NCBI GenBank assembly: GCA_902826305.1
Contig: CADEEH010000004.1
Location: 1-64,000 of the forward strand
Reading direction: 5' to 3'
Length of the DNA stretch: 64,000 nt
Source of the DNA: an uncultured Burkholderiales bacterium
GTDB taxonomy: Bacteria > Pseudomonadota > Gammaproteobacteria > Burkholderiales > Burkholderiaceae_E
A model generated the notes under the pieces. That model ran no database searches. It was not told the DNA's origin and saw only the letters and a program-made list of their open reading frames with translations. A program made the translations under genes and the position numbers. Every line of letters begins with the position of its first letter. Within the stretch, counting starts at the first letter, position 1. This document shows positions 40,540 to 50,293 of this stretch, piece after piece.

Positions 40540-41994
40540 TCACCCCCCACGCGCCGGAAAAATCCCCTTCTTCACCACCGCATGCACCCCCCAGTTCCCA
40601 TCGACTACCTGCGTGATCCCGAAGTCCACCGCGATCGACATCAGCGAGATCGCCTCGTCCTCGGTCAGCGACTGCGTGGTCATCAGGAAGTGGCGCATCT
40701 TGCGGTAGGCGTCGCGCATCGCCAGGTCCACCGATGACTTCGCGAAGATGTCGTTCTTCGCGTTCGGGCCGAGTTCGGCCAGGTAGTTGGCGAAGCTGAA
40801 GCCATGCAGCACCCAGTCGTCCGCTGTTTCCAGCAGCGGGTAGTTCAGGTGGGCCAGCGGCGTGCCGGGCAGGCTGGCCTTCTTGTGCAGGATGAACTGA
40901 AAGGTGCCGGTGAGCGAGCACTCGATCGCCGTGCCGCACAGTTCCGAGTCGCCCTGTGAGGCATGCGGGTCGCCGACCGAGAACATCGCGCCCGGCACCG
41001 CCACCGGGTAGTACAGCGTGGCGCCCTTGCCGATGCGCCAGTTGTCGATGTTGCCCCCGGTGTGGTTCGGCGGGATCGAGTTGACGAGCTCGGCCTCGGC
41101 CGGTGCGACGCCCATCGTGCCGAAGTGTGGCCGCACGGGGATGCGGATGTTCTTGAGCACGCCCTCGTTCCTGGCAATCGTCTTGTGGTCCACCGGCACG
41201 CCCGGATAGTCGATGGTCGGGTGCACGACGCCGAAGGGGTCGGTCTGCGGCGTCCAGCGGAAGTTGTAGAGCGCACGCGCCCAGTTGCGCTCGCCGGTGG
41301 CGTCGAGTTCGTAGATGGTGATCACCTCGCGCTTCTTCGGCTCGGTGATCGTGTCGCCGTAGTGAAAGCCCCACCAGGCCGCAGCGTTGCTGCCGAACGC
41401 CCGCCCCTTGTAGGCCGGGTTCGCGCACGGCCGCGGAACCACGTCGATGATGCGCACCTCGAGGATGTCGCCGGGTTCGGCTCCCTTGATGAGGACGGGC
41501 CCGGTGCAGACGTGCACCCCTTCGCCGCCGCCGGCGCCGACCTTCGCGTCCATCGGACCGGCGCCGCGACGATCGACGCCTTTGCGCGTCTTGTCCCAGA
41601 AGAACACGCTCTCGGCGCCCGGGTCGCCCTTGACCATGCGTTCGGCGTCGTCGTTGGCGTGATGCGTCAGCGTCTCGATCGTGGCGAAGTCGCCGGACTC
41701 GACCTCCACCACCGGCTTGGCCGACTTGCTGAAGTAGCCCCACAGCACCGTGTTGGCGGCGGCCGGGATGTAGTAGTGGCTGGCCTTGCCGGAGCCGGGC
41801 TGGCCGCTCTGCGCGAACGCGCTGCGCGACATCGGTACCGTGAGTGCGGCCGCCGACACCGTCGCGCCACCGGCGGCCATCGCGTCGCGCAGGAAGCTCC
41901 GGCGTGTGACCTGGAACTCCTCTCGCACCTCGGCCTGCGCCTCGGGGGTGGAAGGGCCGTGCTGACAACCGGGCCCGCAGACGTGTTCGTGCAT
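40540..41994 (-). CDS. Tat-exported acetamidase/formamidase-family protein
   Basis: The protein is 484 residues. The ATG at 41994 was chosen for its AGGAG site and because a twin-arginine signal follows (TRRSFLRDAMAAGGATVSAA). The body matches the FmdA_AmdA family, with HYYIPAAANTVLWGYFSK, VGDPHASQGDSELCGTAIEC and THHANDDAERM, hydrolysing short amides to acid plus ammonia. Export through Tat is unusual for the family, whose members I know mainly as cytosolic. The first 20 residues are His/Cys-rich (HEHVCGPGCQH), possibly binding metal. Confidence 0.88.
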   Translation of the reverse strand: MHEHVCGPGCQHGPSTPEAQAEVREEFQVTRRSFLRDAMAAGGATVSAAALTVPMSRSAFAQSGQPGSGKASHYYIPAAANTVLWGYFSKSAKPVVEVESGDFATIETLTHHANDDAERMVKGDPGAESVFFWDKTRKGVDRRGAGPMDAKVGAGGGEGVHVCTGPVLIKGAEPGDILEVRIIDVVPRPCANPAYKGRAFGSNAAAWWGFHYGDTITEPKKREVITIYELDATGERNWARALYNFRWTPQTDPFGVVHPTIDYPGVPVDHKTIARNEGVLKNIRIPVRPHFGTMGVAPAEAELVNSIPPNHTGGNIDNWRIGKGATLYYPVAVPGAMFSVGDPHASQGDSELCGTAIECSLTGTFQFILHKKASLPGTPLAHLNYPLLETADDWVLHGFSFANYLAELGPNAKNDIFAKSSVDLAMRDAYRKMRHFLMTTQSLTEDEAISLMSIAVDFGITQVVDGNWGVHAVVKKGIFPARGG

Positions 41995-42349
41995 GGACGG
42001 CTCCTGTGTTTGGGGATCGGGATCGAGTCGAGTGGCGGACCGTGCGCAAGACCGATGCCAGGCTTGGCAGTCGATGTGAGCGAGAAGGCGGTGCGTTTCC
42101 TTGGCCGCGAGTCGTCGGGCGAGAAGTGTCTGCACCAACGGCTTGTGTTTGGCACCGGGCGAGTGCGCCTGCGGTTCGATGTGCAGAAGTGAGTCCAGGA
42201 TCCGGCATTCCGGCTTCCGGTCATGCACGCCCTCAACGAACCAACTTCGGCGGTCGCAAGATCCGGCACGTCTTGGACCAGATCGCCGAGGACATCGGCG
42301 AGATCTTGCTCGCCAATGGAGGTGTCATCCTACCGGGAAGAGGGCATCC
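41995..42349. other. upstream region of the acetamidase gene
   Basis: The minus-strand frame stays open upstream of 41994 but has no protein-like sequence or better start. The promoter is expected here. Nothing else seen. Confidence 0.4.
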
Positions 42350-42958
42350 TTAGCCCGCCCAAGCGCGAAACGCCAGGATGCCGACTTCGCCCCGCGTGTT
42401 GAACAAGCCGCCAGCGGACGCACCGTGACCGCTGCCGAGACCGACGCGCCCGCTGTCGTCACGCGCAACGACCCGCATCATCCGAGGGGCAAGCTGGGTG
42501 TAGGTCACAAACGCCGTGGGCACCCGCTTGTCGGCACCGGCGTCCTCGACGAGAGCCGACAACAACGCAATCGCGACGAGTTGAGCAGTACGCCGACGTG
42601 ACCAGTGTCGACCCGCGCGCCGTTCCCGGCCCGCCTGAGGGTTGCGCCCCGTGCGATGCTGCGCGTGCCTGATCAGCACCAGGACGAACAGGTTCATGAC
42701 CAGGTTGGCCATGCAGCAGGCGACCGTTGCGTCGATCCGGCGGCCGTTCTGTTCGAACAGCTGCAGCGTCAGCGTCGCATTGGACAGGCTCCACAGGACC
42801 CAGGTCAGCTGACTCTGGCCATCGGCGCGACATCCTGGCGCGAGCAACTTGCGGATCATCGGGATGTACGTGAGGACGCGCGTGGCGTTCGTGATGACGA
42901 ACGCCCACGCCAGCAACTGGCGGTATAGCGACGGTTCCTGCAGATCGGGATGCAGCAT
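42350..42958 (-). CDS. small membrane protein, PQ-loop/SemiSWEET-like
   Basis: The protein is 202 residues from ATG 42958. Three hydrophobic segments lie in the first 115 residues (YRQLLAWAFVITNATRVLTY, LTWVLWSLSNATLTLQLF, TVACCMANLVMNLFVLVLI), the number and spacing of a SemiSWEET half-transporter. YIPMIRKLL and QLTWVLW recall PQ-loop positions, but the PQ pair itself is absent. The Arg-rich C-terminal ~85 residues are unlike transporters and may extend too far or be non-native. Function uncertain. Confidence 0.5.
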   Translation of the reverse strand: MLHPDLQEPSLYRQLLAWAFVITNATRVLTYIPMIRKLLAPGCRADGQSQLTWVLWSLSNATLTLQLFEQNGRRIDATVACCMANLVMNLFVLVLIRHAQHRTGRNPQAGRERRAGRHWSRRRTAQLVAIALLSALVEDAGADKRVPTAFVTYTQLAPRMMRVVARDDSGRVGLGSGHGASAGGLFNTRGEVGILAFRAWAG

Positions 42959-43058
42959 TCGGAGCCTCGACGACGTCTTGCCGCGGCCCGATGACGGCGC
43001 GCACTCGAAGTGCGGCGCGCAGCGGCCGCTGGCTGATCTGATGCTTCTCCCGATTCCC

Positions 43059-43328
43059 TCAGCGCTTTGCCTTCGAATTGCTTTTCGCGGTTGAAGTGGC
43101 AACCTTCTTCGAGGCGCCGGCTCGCCGCGTCGGCCCCGCACCGGCACTGGTCTTCTTCGCCTTGCTTCGACTGGTCGCCCGCGCCGCGACCTTCTTCGCT
43201 CGGCCTTTGCCGGTCGGAGTGGTCCGGATCGCCTCCATGATCGGCGGCGAGTAGGGAGTGGTACAACCAAGCAGCGCAAGCATCTGGAGTGCAGCACAGG
43301 CAAGTCGTCGAATGGCGATCTGGGTCAT
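43059..43328 (-). CDS. short lipoprotein with Lys/Arg/Ala-rich tail
   Basis: The protein is 89 residues. A signal peptide leads to the lipobox LLGC (Cys22). After about residue 38 it is a basic, Ala/Lys/Ser/Thr-rich tail (KGRAKKVAARATSRSKAKK) with a histone-H1-like composition. A basic tail on a lipoprotein could bind peptidoglycan, LPS or DNA. The gene is a real-looking unit but small. Confidence 0.5.
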   Translation of the reverse strand: MTQIAIRRLACAALQMLALLGCTTPYSPPIMEAIRTTPTGKGRAKKVAARATSRSKAKKTSAGAGPTRRAGASKKVATSTAKSNSKAKR

Positions 43329-43484
43329 GCGCTACGTTCCCATGCGGCAGCTGGCGCGGTGAATCGCAATCCTGCACGTCTCCAAGCGCATGCCGCAAGG
43401 CCCGTGGCGTCGGTGCGTACGCATATCTGATGACATTCGCCGGCCCACCCGCTTTGCGTGGCCAGTGATAGCGGATTGCGGCGC

Positions 43485-44340
43485 CTACTTCAGCGCATCC
43501 ACATACGTGTCAAGCACATCGCCCCAATAGTCCCGGATGCGCGATCAAGGCGTGGCCGCTGTTTTGTCCTGGCACCGAGTAGGACTCGAACCGACCTTTG
43601 CCGCCGGCCGAGACGAAGGCCTCGAAGTTGGACTTGCTGTGCGAGAAGGAATAGAAGGGATCGCTCTCGCCATAGAGCCAGACGGTGGATTGCTGGAAGG
43701 CTGCGCCCCGTCGAAAAGTTGTCGCATTGATCGCGGTAGCGGTGGTACACCAATCGCTTATCCAGCCGCCGACGAAGTTGATCGCACCGAGGAACAACTC
43801 CGGACGCACTCCGGCATACGCGATCGCAAGGATGCCGCCACGTGACTGCCCGCCGATCAGCATGCGGGTGCTCAGGACGTCGGGGCGCGCTCGAACATGT
43901 TCCATGACTGCGTCCAGGTCTTCTATCGCCCGATCCACGCCAGCAAGCGAAAGATCCGTCTGACAGGTGTAGCGGCTTCGGTCCGGTTCGAAGCCTTCGT
44001 CGTAGAGACCGCCGGATCGACCGCGACCGCGGCGCTGCGGGAAGATCACCATCCAGCCCTTGTCCACGAAGTACTTGCTTATCGTCGGACTGGACCAGCT
44101 TCGACGAAAGAAATCGGGATTGTTGCCGCGGCCAGTGGAGCCATGGTTGAAGATGACTGTCGGAAATGGTCCTGCGCCGCTTGGCTTGCTGATCAACAGC
44201 TCGAGATCGACGGGATTGCCAGCCTCCACGAGCGAAGTAGGAATGATTTCAGTCGACGTGTTCTGAGCGTTGGCTTGCGCAAGGAGCGTTGTGCCGATGA
44301 ACAGCGCGGTGGGAAACTGGGCGATTCGCATGATGAACAC
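43485..44340 (-). CDS. exported alpha/beta hydrolase (dienelactone-hydrolase-like), frameshifted at the end
   Basis: The protein has about 283 residues with a signal peptide (FPTALFIGTTLLAQANA). FNHGSTGRG (oxyanion loop), LIGGQSRGG (nucleophile Ser), YGESDPFYS (acid) and GQNSGHALI (His) show a complete triad. The uncorrected frame ends early as HPGLLGRCA at 43510. Removing one base in the GCGCG run near 43545 restores a natural ending RIRDYWGDVLDTYVDALK with a stop at 43485. So there is either a true one-base frameshift or a sequence error. Probably a periplasmic hydrolase. Confidence 0.78.
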
Positions 44341-44980
44341 TCCGTCAAGTGGCTACGCTGTGCATCCGGACGTCGAGGCAGCTGGGCGGGTTCGGCGGAA
44401 TCTGTGAGCACAGCTTGCCCCCGCCGCGACGGCGGCGAGCGGCAACAGGGCAATCAGGCGCTCAGTATCGAACCCGCCATGGGATCTGGCATCCACAGGT
44501 TTGTCGACGAAAGCCGGCGCCCACCGTGGCTCGCCGGGGGAAATCGCAAGCTGCATTCATCTGTGCTCGTCTCTCCAACGAAGCGGGTTGCAACTTCCGC
44601 CGCGGACTCCGTGGCCAGTTGCGCCTGCTTGACTGACAGCCCGTGCTCATGCGACGCGGCTCTGCGTGGGCCTGGCCAGCGGCGCGTCGCGAGCCCACAC
44701 GCGCTCCCAAATTCGAGAACGAACGCGCGGAGTCGAGGGGTGTAGACTTCGGTCGTGATCCGATAACCATCAGAAGAACAAATCTCGGTCGGATTCACCG
44801 CCTCGCGCGGCAAGACGCGAGGTCGACGTCAGGAGGAATGACTGGCGACGAGGCATCGAAGCGCATAGCCCACGCGCGATCAGCTCGCCGGTGACTTGAT
44901 CGGCCGCCATTGACGGTCGTGTCAGAAGCGTTTGTGTCGGAAGTACTGCATCACCGAATACGCACGGGGGGTGACGCATC
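44341..44980. other. divergent gap without a recognisable gene
   Basis: The 640 bp separates the minus-strand hydrolase from the plus-strand giant gene. Both must have promoters here. No conserved frame, RNA or repeat was noticed. Confidence 0.4.
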
Positions 44981-47900
44981 ATGGCTTCGCATATTCGTAT
45001 CAAGTCCGGCTCGGCCTCGAACGTGGAAGACAGGCCCCGGAATCACGCAAACAGGAAGGGATTCGGGGGCGGAGGGCGTCTGCCTTCCGGCTTCGGGCAT
45101 CTGGCCGCGACGGCCGCGCGCGAATCGGCGCACCCGGATCATCGGCCGCGCCGTACTCCTGCGGCGGGCGCAAACCGCGAGGCGCTGGCCAACCAGGCTG
45201 CCGCTGCGGCGGAACACAGTGCCCAGGCCGTTCCCGGTGAGACACCGGCCGAACAGGCGTTTCGACTCGCGACCGAATCCCGGCAGGAAACCGCGTTGGC
45301 GGCAAGCGAGGACAACAAGGCCAAGACCGAGTTGCGTCGTGCGAAAGCCGACGGGATCGTCACGGCCGAGGAACGACGAGCCGTAACCGATCATCGGAAC
45401 CTGTCGCGCCAGCACGAGGCCACGGCAAAGGCGTTGCAGCAGCGATCGAACGCCGCTGCTATCGCGGCCGGTTCGAATGCGCTGGGCGCCGAGGGCATCG
45501 CGAGGTTCGACCTCCAGTTCGAGGCGGGCAGCGTCGCGAACATGCGCCAGATCGACGGCATCATGGACCGCATGTCGAAGGTCCTGCGGCACGGCGGCCA
45601 CAAGCGGGGTGCGGACCCGCTGCTCGCGGGCGTCGGCGACCGGTACCGCACGAACGCGATCGATGCGACCAACAACCCGCAGGCGGGCATCACCGCCAGC
45701 CTCGTCGCCCGTCACGATTCGGTGAGTGCACTCGTCGGACAGGTCTTCAACGCCGACGGGCAGCTCAGCGCGGCCGAGCGTGCCGTCACGGAGCAGCTCG
45801 GTACGGTCTCCACGCGGCTTCACGATCGGCTCGAGATCCAGCCCGCGCTGACGTACTTGAAGTGGCGGAAGATGCGCGCGGACATGATCCGCGCCGCCGA
45901 CGTCGACCACAAACGCACCGCATCTGAGAACGCGAAGATCGCGAAGTACGCGCGCAAGGCCGATGCCAGCGCCATGCGCAGCTCGTCCGAAGCGATGGCG
46001 CTGGTCGTGGCCGGGGCGTTCGACAACCTGGTCACCGATGGCGCCGGCGCGGACCTGCTGGCCATGCTCGACGAAAGCATCGACCACGCGCGCACGCTGT
46101 TCATCGACGCCGGGCGGCCGGCCGATGAAGTCCTGGGCGGCGCCGGCGACGCGTTTCGCACCGGCGCGATCACGGCGGCCACGGATCCCTCCGCGGGTTC
46201 GTATGCCGGTCTGCTCGCGCAAAGTGCTGCGCTCGGCGAGGCGCTGGCCCGGTTGACCGAAGCGGACGGGCAGACCAGCGCGAACGAAAGCCAGGCACTG
46301 CTCAGGCACTCCCTCGCCCATGGCCGGACCGAGACCGGTCTGCTGAAGGTCAAGGTCGAGGAGTTCAGGAATGCGTTCAGTGCCTACGAGCAGGTGACGG
46401 CGCGAACCGATGCCTCGCCGTCCGAAATTGCCCAGGCCAAAGCGTTCCTCGAACAGAAGTTCAACGAGACCCTCGCGGCGACGTCGGCGAAGCGCCTGCC
46501 GGCGAACGTGCTCGCGCAGTTGCAGGCTTCCTTCAGCCACCACCTGGCCGAAGGTGACGCGCAGGCAGCCGCAGTGGACGATCGCCAGCTCAACTACGCC
46601 GCCGCCATCCTGGCGTCCCGGAACATGGACGGCGGCATGTTGGCCAGCGAACGTGCGGCCTCGCTGCGAACCGCGGAGCTGAAGGCGCTGGCCGACCCGA
46701 ACCATGCCATCGACGACGCGGCCCTGGCCGACGGGCTTGTGCTGGGCAAGCAACTGAAGACGCAGGCATTGGCCGACGACGGCATCATTGCGCCGGACGA
46801 GGCCGCCGTGCTGACCGACTACACGGAGGGGCTCGAACTCACGGTCAGGAACGCGAACGACAACGGCGAGCTGCTGGCGCGCCTGGATCGGGTCTATGCC
46901 GATGCCGCGGCCAAGGGTGACGCGCACGGCATGGCGCTGGCCAACAGCCTGACCACGCTCGTGATCAGTGCCGAGGCAAACGCGCCGGCCGAGACCAGCC
47001 GGGTCGACCCGCTCGCCGCCTACAGCGTCAGCCCCGAATCGATCACGAAGAACTTCCACGGCGACGGCGAGCTGGCACGACTGGACGCGGCGGCCCGAGC
47101 GGGCGACGACCACGCCGTGCGCGCCTGGATCCGCCAGGCGCTCGGCCTGAACGCCGACGGTTCGATGGCGCAACACGCCGACGTGACCAAGGCCGGCGGA
47201 TTCTCCGTGATTGCGGTGAACAAGAACCGTGCGCTCGACACCAGGCTTCGCAAGCTGTCGCAGGAGACCCGCCAGCGCATCGAGGATTGGGTCAACGACG
47301 AGAAGTATCGTACCGCGCAGGTCGCGATGCTCTACGACACGGTGACCGGCCAGTACCACGCCTGGGACGGGTCCGATGGTGTTCACAAGATCCACAAGTT
47401 CGACGCCGATCGCGCGGTCGGAACCACGTGGCGCATCGAGCTCAGTGCCAAGTCGCTGAAGAATCTCAGGGCGGCGTCGGCCACGCGCCGGCAGCACGAG
47501 CAGGCGCAGGACAGCGCCATCGCCGCGATCGACCAGCAACTCGCCGCGCTCGATGCCGAAGACGCCAAGGCGCTTGCGCTGTTCAGTGCCGACGGCGACC
47601 GGGTCGCGTTCGATGCCTATTCGATCCGCTCGGCCGGACAGCGTGCCTCGCTCGAGCATCAGCGATTGGACGTGATCCGTCAGCCGGGCGTGCAGACGGC
47701 TGGTGCGGGCGGTATCGACTGGGGTTTGAACCGGCGCGCGGTGCAGCAAGCCACCCAGGCCGACGTCGAGCACGCGAAGCGGATCGCCGTGAAGCTGCCA
47801 CCGGAGCAGGCGGAACTCGTGCTCGCCTCGGTCGGCGACCCGGAGGCCATCGGCACGCAGGTGCGCATCATGCTCGGCGTGGGTGTCGACGGCCTGAGCT

Positions 47901-50206
47901 CTCCGGGCGTGGTTCCGGGCAGGGAGGCCGGCAACGCCATCAAGATCGTTCGCAATTTCGAGCACGCGACGGATCGGCTGAAGGCACTGCCGGAATGGGT
48001 CCGCCTGCGCTACGAAGGTCCGGTCAACGCCGAACTCGTGCAGGCGCTCGAACACGCCCACCACCGCGACTCCGCGGTGGGCAACTACCATTACGTGCGC
48101 TTCTACAGGTTCCACGCGGACCCGGAGGCCCCGTCGGAGCGTTTTCGCAGCTCGCTCGGGGCCGACGGTGTGCACAAGGTGGAGCTCGACCAGCCTTCGG
48201 ACTGGATCGACGAGATCCTCATGCCGATCGTCACCGTGGTTGCGGCCATCGTGGTGACGGTGGTGACCTGGGGCTACGGTGCACCGGCCGCCTTCACGGC
48301 GGCGATGGGCACCCTCGGCGTGCAGTCGGCGGCCGGTGTCGCCATCGCCGCGGGGACCCTGGCCGCCGCGGCCACGCAGGAGCTGTACCACTCGGTGCGC
48401 GCCGTCGAGGCGGGCATCGAGAACGGAGATCCGTTGCAGGCGTTGCTGAACGGCCCGATCGAACGCGGCATCGACGCCGGCATCAAGAGCGGCAATCCGC
48501 TGCTCGGGCTGCAGGTGGCTGCGAGGAACGTGTTGCCCCTGATTCCCGTCTATGGCGCGATCGTCAACAACGTGTGGACCGCGGCGGAGGCGTTCGACGA
48601 CGGCGAGGTGCTCGTCGGGCTGAAGTCGCTGGGTCAGGCCGTACTCGGCGCCGCCGGTGCCGCCGGTTTCGGCGGCGGGCCGCTGCTGGGCAAGGACATC
48701 GCGACCTTCGCGTCCCGGTTCCAGGGTGCTGGCCTGTCGACCGTGTTCGATGTGTACAACTTCGCCCGGCTGATCGACGAGGGCGACGGACCCGGCGCGC
48801 TGAAGGCCGGACTGAGCCTCGTGCAGTCGACCATCAACAGCACGATCAGTGGCGCAAGTCGCAATGACGGGAACTATTTCGACGCCTTCGTCGACAGCCT
48901 GCCGGGCGCCAGCGCGCTGCAACTGGCCCGGTCCCTGTATGCCGATCCCGTTGGAACGTTTCGCGACTTGCTGGGGATCGCGCCGGATGGCTCGGTCAAC
49001 GAGAGCGAGCTGAACCGACTGATCCATGATGGCCCCCGCAATCCGTTCGCGGTGCGCGACCTGCTGGGCATGACCCAAGAGGAACGAAACACGCAGATGC
49101 GTCACCTGTGGGGCGACGTGGACCAGTTCGAAGGCCTCGCCCCGATACCGTCGCCGCCGCCTGCGCTGCCGACCAGCGAGCCGGCGAGTGGTGGGGTGTC
49201 GCCGCCCGCAGCAGGCGGGCACAATCCCGCCGGAGGCGGCCAGACACGCAGTGGCGGCGCGGTTCCGGCAGCACCACGAGCCACTCCGGTCGCGAGCGCC
49301 CCCGCTCACGAGGGTGCGCCCGGCGCGGACACCACGCCGGCTGTTCCCGGAGGCGGGCCGCGGCAGCCGGCCGGTGGCACTGACGGCGCGGGGGCCGATG
49401 ACCTGCTGTTGCAGGGCCGCTCGGACCTGACAGGCCTGGTTCCGGGGCTGGGCCTGGAGGTTCCGTTGCTGACGGAGGTCCCGCGCCCGCCGTTTGCACC
49501 CACCGCGCCGGTGGATCACACGCTGACCTTCGATCCGTCGCGATGGGGGATCGTGCTCGGCGGCGTCGCGCCGCCGACGCGACTCGAAGGCACCGGCAAG
49601 GCGCCGGGACAAGTCGCCAACGCGGGGCTGCTCTTCGCCCTGGACCAGAACGGCGACTGGGCGGAGTACTCGATGGTCAACAGTCCGCGCGTCGCGGGTC
49701 TGCCCGGCCAGCCGCGAGTGGGCACGGGCCAGACCCTCTCGCAAGATCCGAACCGGGCCCTTCAACTGACGTACAGGATCACGAAGCCGTTCACGGGCTT
49801 GGTCAACGTCAAGGTCCAAGGCACGGAAACAAGCAACGGCGACAGTTTTCCGGACGGCAAGCTTTCCGGGCAGGTCGCCGTGCTCGGGTCTCCGCTCGAC
49901 CTGGCGGAAGCTGCCGCCAAGCGTTCACCCTCGCTGCACGCCAAGATGGTCGTGCTCGCGGCCGAGGCATCCCGCGCGAGCGGATACATTCCCCTGATGG
50001 GCGTGTTCGGCCAGGCCACCGTGATCGTGAAGGACGGCAAGGTCGAAAGCTTCGAGAACGACGGCGTTCCGTATACCCCGGAGCAGTTCTTCGACAAGAC
50101 CATGGACACGGCGCTCGACAAGATCACCGCGTTTCCGGCATCCCAGCAGGATACCCTCCACGAATGGCTGCACTCTCCGTTGCCGCCGCCGGGTTTCGGA
50201 AACTAG
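44981..50206 (+). CDS. giant 1741-residue protein with internal repeats and a hydrophobic centre
   Basis: There is no signal peptide. Residues 1-1000 are Ala/Asp-rich and helical. A ~85-residue unit occurs at about 188-273 and 358-445 (ADPLLAGVGDRYRTNAIDAT versus ADEVLGGAGDAFRTGAITAA). Each copy ends in an EF-hand-like DGxxxxxE element (NADGQLSAAE, EADGQTSANE), with single ones near 123 (KADGIVTAEE) and 590 (DDGIIAPDE). Two hydrophobic helices lie near 1080-1135, then a Pro/Gly-rich hinge (~1390-1490) and a distinct C-terminal domain. This is the outline of a large secreted or effector-like protein; the family is not recognised. Confidence 0.75.
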   Translation: MASHIRIKSGSASNVEDRPRNHANRKGFGGGGRLPSGFGHLAATAARESAHPDHRPRRTPAAGANREALANQAAAAAEHSAQAVPGETPAEQAFRLATESRQETALAASEDNKAKTELRRAKADGIVTAEERRAVTDHRNLSRQHEATAKALQQRSNAAAIAAGSNALGAEGIARFDLQFEAGSVANMRQIDGIMDRMSKVLRHGGHKRGADPLLAGVGDRYRTNAIDATNNPQAGITASLVARHDSVSALVGQVFNADGQLSAAERAVTEQLGTVSTRLHDRLEIQPALTYLKWRKMRADMIRAADVDHKRTASENAKIAKYARKADASAMRSSSEAMALVVAGAFDNLVTDGAGADLLAMLDESIDHARTLFIDAGRPADEVLGGAGDAFRTGAITAATDPSAGSYAGLLAQSAALGEALARLTEADGQTSANESQALLRHSLAHGRTETGLLKVKVEEFRNAFSAYEQVTARTDASPSEIAQAKAFLEQKFNETLAATSAKRLPANVLAQLQASFSHHLAEGDAQAAAVDDRQLNYAAAILASRNMDGGMLASERAASLRTAELKALADPNHAIDDAALADGLVLGKQLKTQALADDGIIAPDEAAVLTDYTEGLELTVRNANDNGELLARLDRVYADAAAKGDAHGMALANSLTTLVISAEANAPAETSRVDPLAAYSVSPESITKNFHGDGELARLDAAARAGDDHAVRAWIRQALGLNADGSMAQHADVTKAGGFSVIAVNKNRALDTRLRKLSQETRQRIEDWVNDEKYRTAQVAMLYDTVTGQYHAWDGSDGVHKIHKFDADRAVGTTWRIELSAKSLKNLRAASATRRQHEQAQDSAIAAIDQQLAALDAEDAKALALFSADGDRVAFDAYSIRSAGQRASLEHQRLDVIRQPGVQTAGAGGIDWGLNRRAVQQATQADVEHAKRIAVKLPPEQAELVLASVGDPEAIGTQVRIMLGVGVDGLSSPGVVPGREAGNAIKIVRNFEHATDRLKALPEWVRLRYEGPVNAELVQALEHAHHRDSAVGNYHYVRFYRFHADPEAPSERFRSSLGADGVHKVELDQPSDWIDEILMPIVTVVAAIVVTVVTWGYGAPAAFTAAMGTLGVQSAAGVAIAAGTLAAAATQELYHSVRAVEAGIENGDPLQALLNGPIERGIDAGIKSGNPLLGLQVAARNVLPLIPVYGAIVNNVWTAAEAFDDGEVLVGLKSLGQAVLGAAGAAGFGGGPLLGKDIATFASRFQGAGLSTVFDVYNFARLIDEGDGPGALKAGLSLVQSTINSTISGASRNDGNYFDAFVDSLPGASALQLARSLYADPVGTFRDLLGIAPDGSVNESELNRLIHDGPRNPFAVRDLLGMTQEERNTQMRHLWGDVDQFEGLAPIPSPPPALPTSEPASGGVSPPAAGGHNPAGGGQTRSGGAVPAAPRATPVASAPAHEGAPGADTTPAVPGGGPRQPAGGTDGAGADDLLLQGRSDLTGLVPGLGLEVPLLTEVPRPPFAPTAPVDHTLTFDPSRWGIVLGGVAPPTRLEGTGKAPGQVANAGLLFALDQNGDWAEYSMVNSPRVAGLPGQPRVGTGQTLSQDPNRALQLTYRITKPFTGLVNVKVQGTETSNGDSFPDGKLSGQVAVLGSPLDLAEAAAKRSPSLHAKMVVLAAEASRASGYIPLMGVFGQATVIVKDGKVESFENDGVPYTPEQFFDKTMDTALDKITAFPASQQDTLHEWLHSPLPPPGFGN

Positions 50207-50293
50207 AGGAGGACTGCAGCCGATCCGTTCGTCCAGCACACACGGTCTGCTCGACGTACGTCCGGGCAAGCTTCTTCGTGAGCCACGTTCTCT

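Noticed and set aside
44951-49819. 1622-codon minus-strand open frame antisense to the giant gene
   Set aside because: It is Arg/Gly/Asp-rich with no protein-like domains, while the plus frame shows repeats, membrane helices and a normal composition. Long antisense frames are common in GC-rich DNA.
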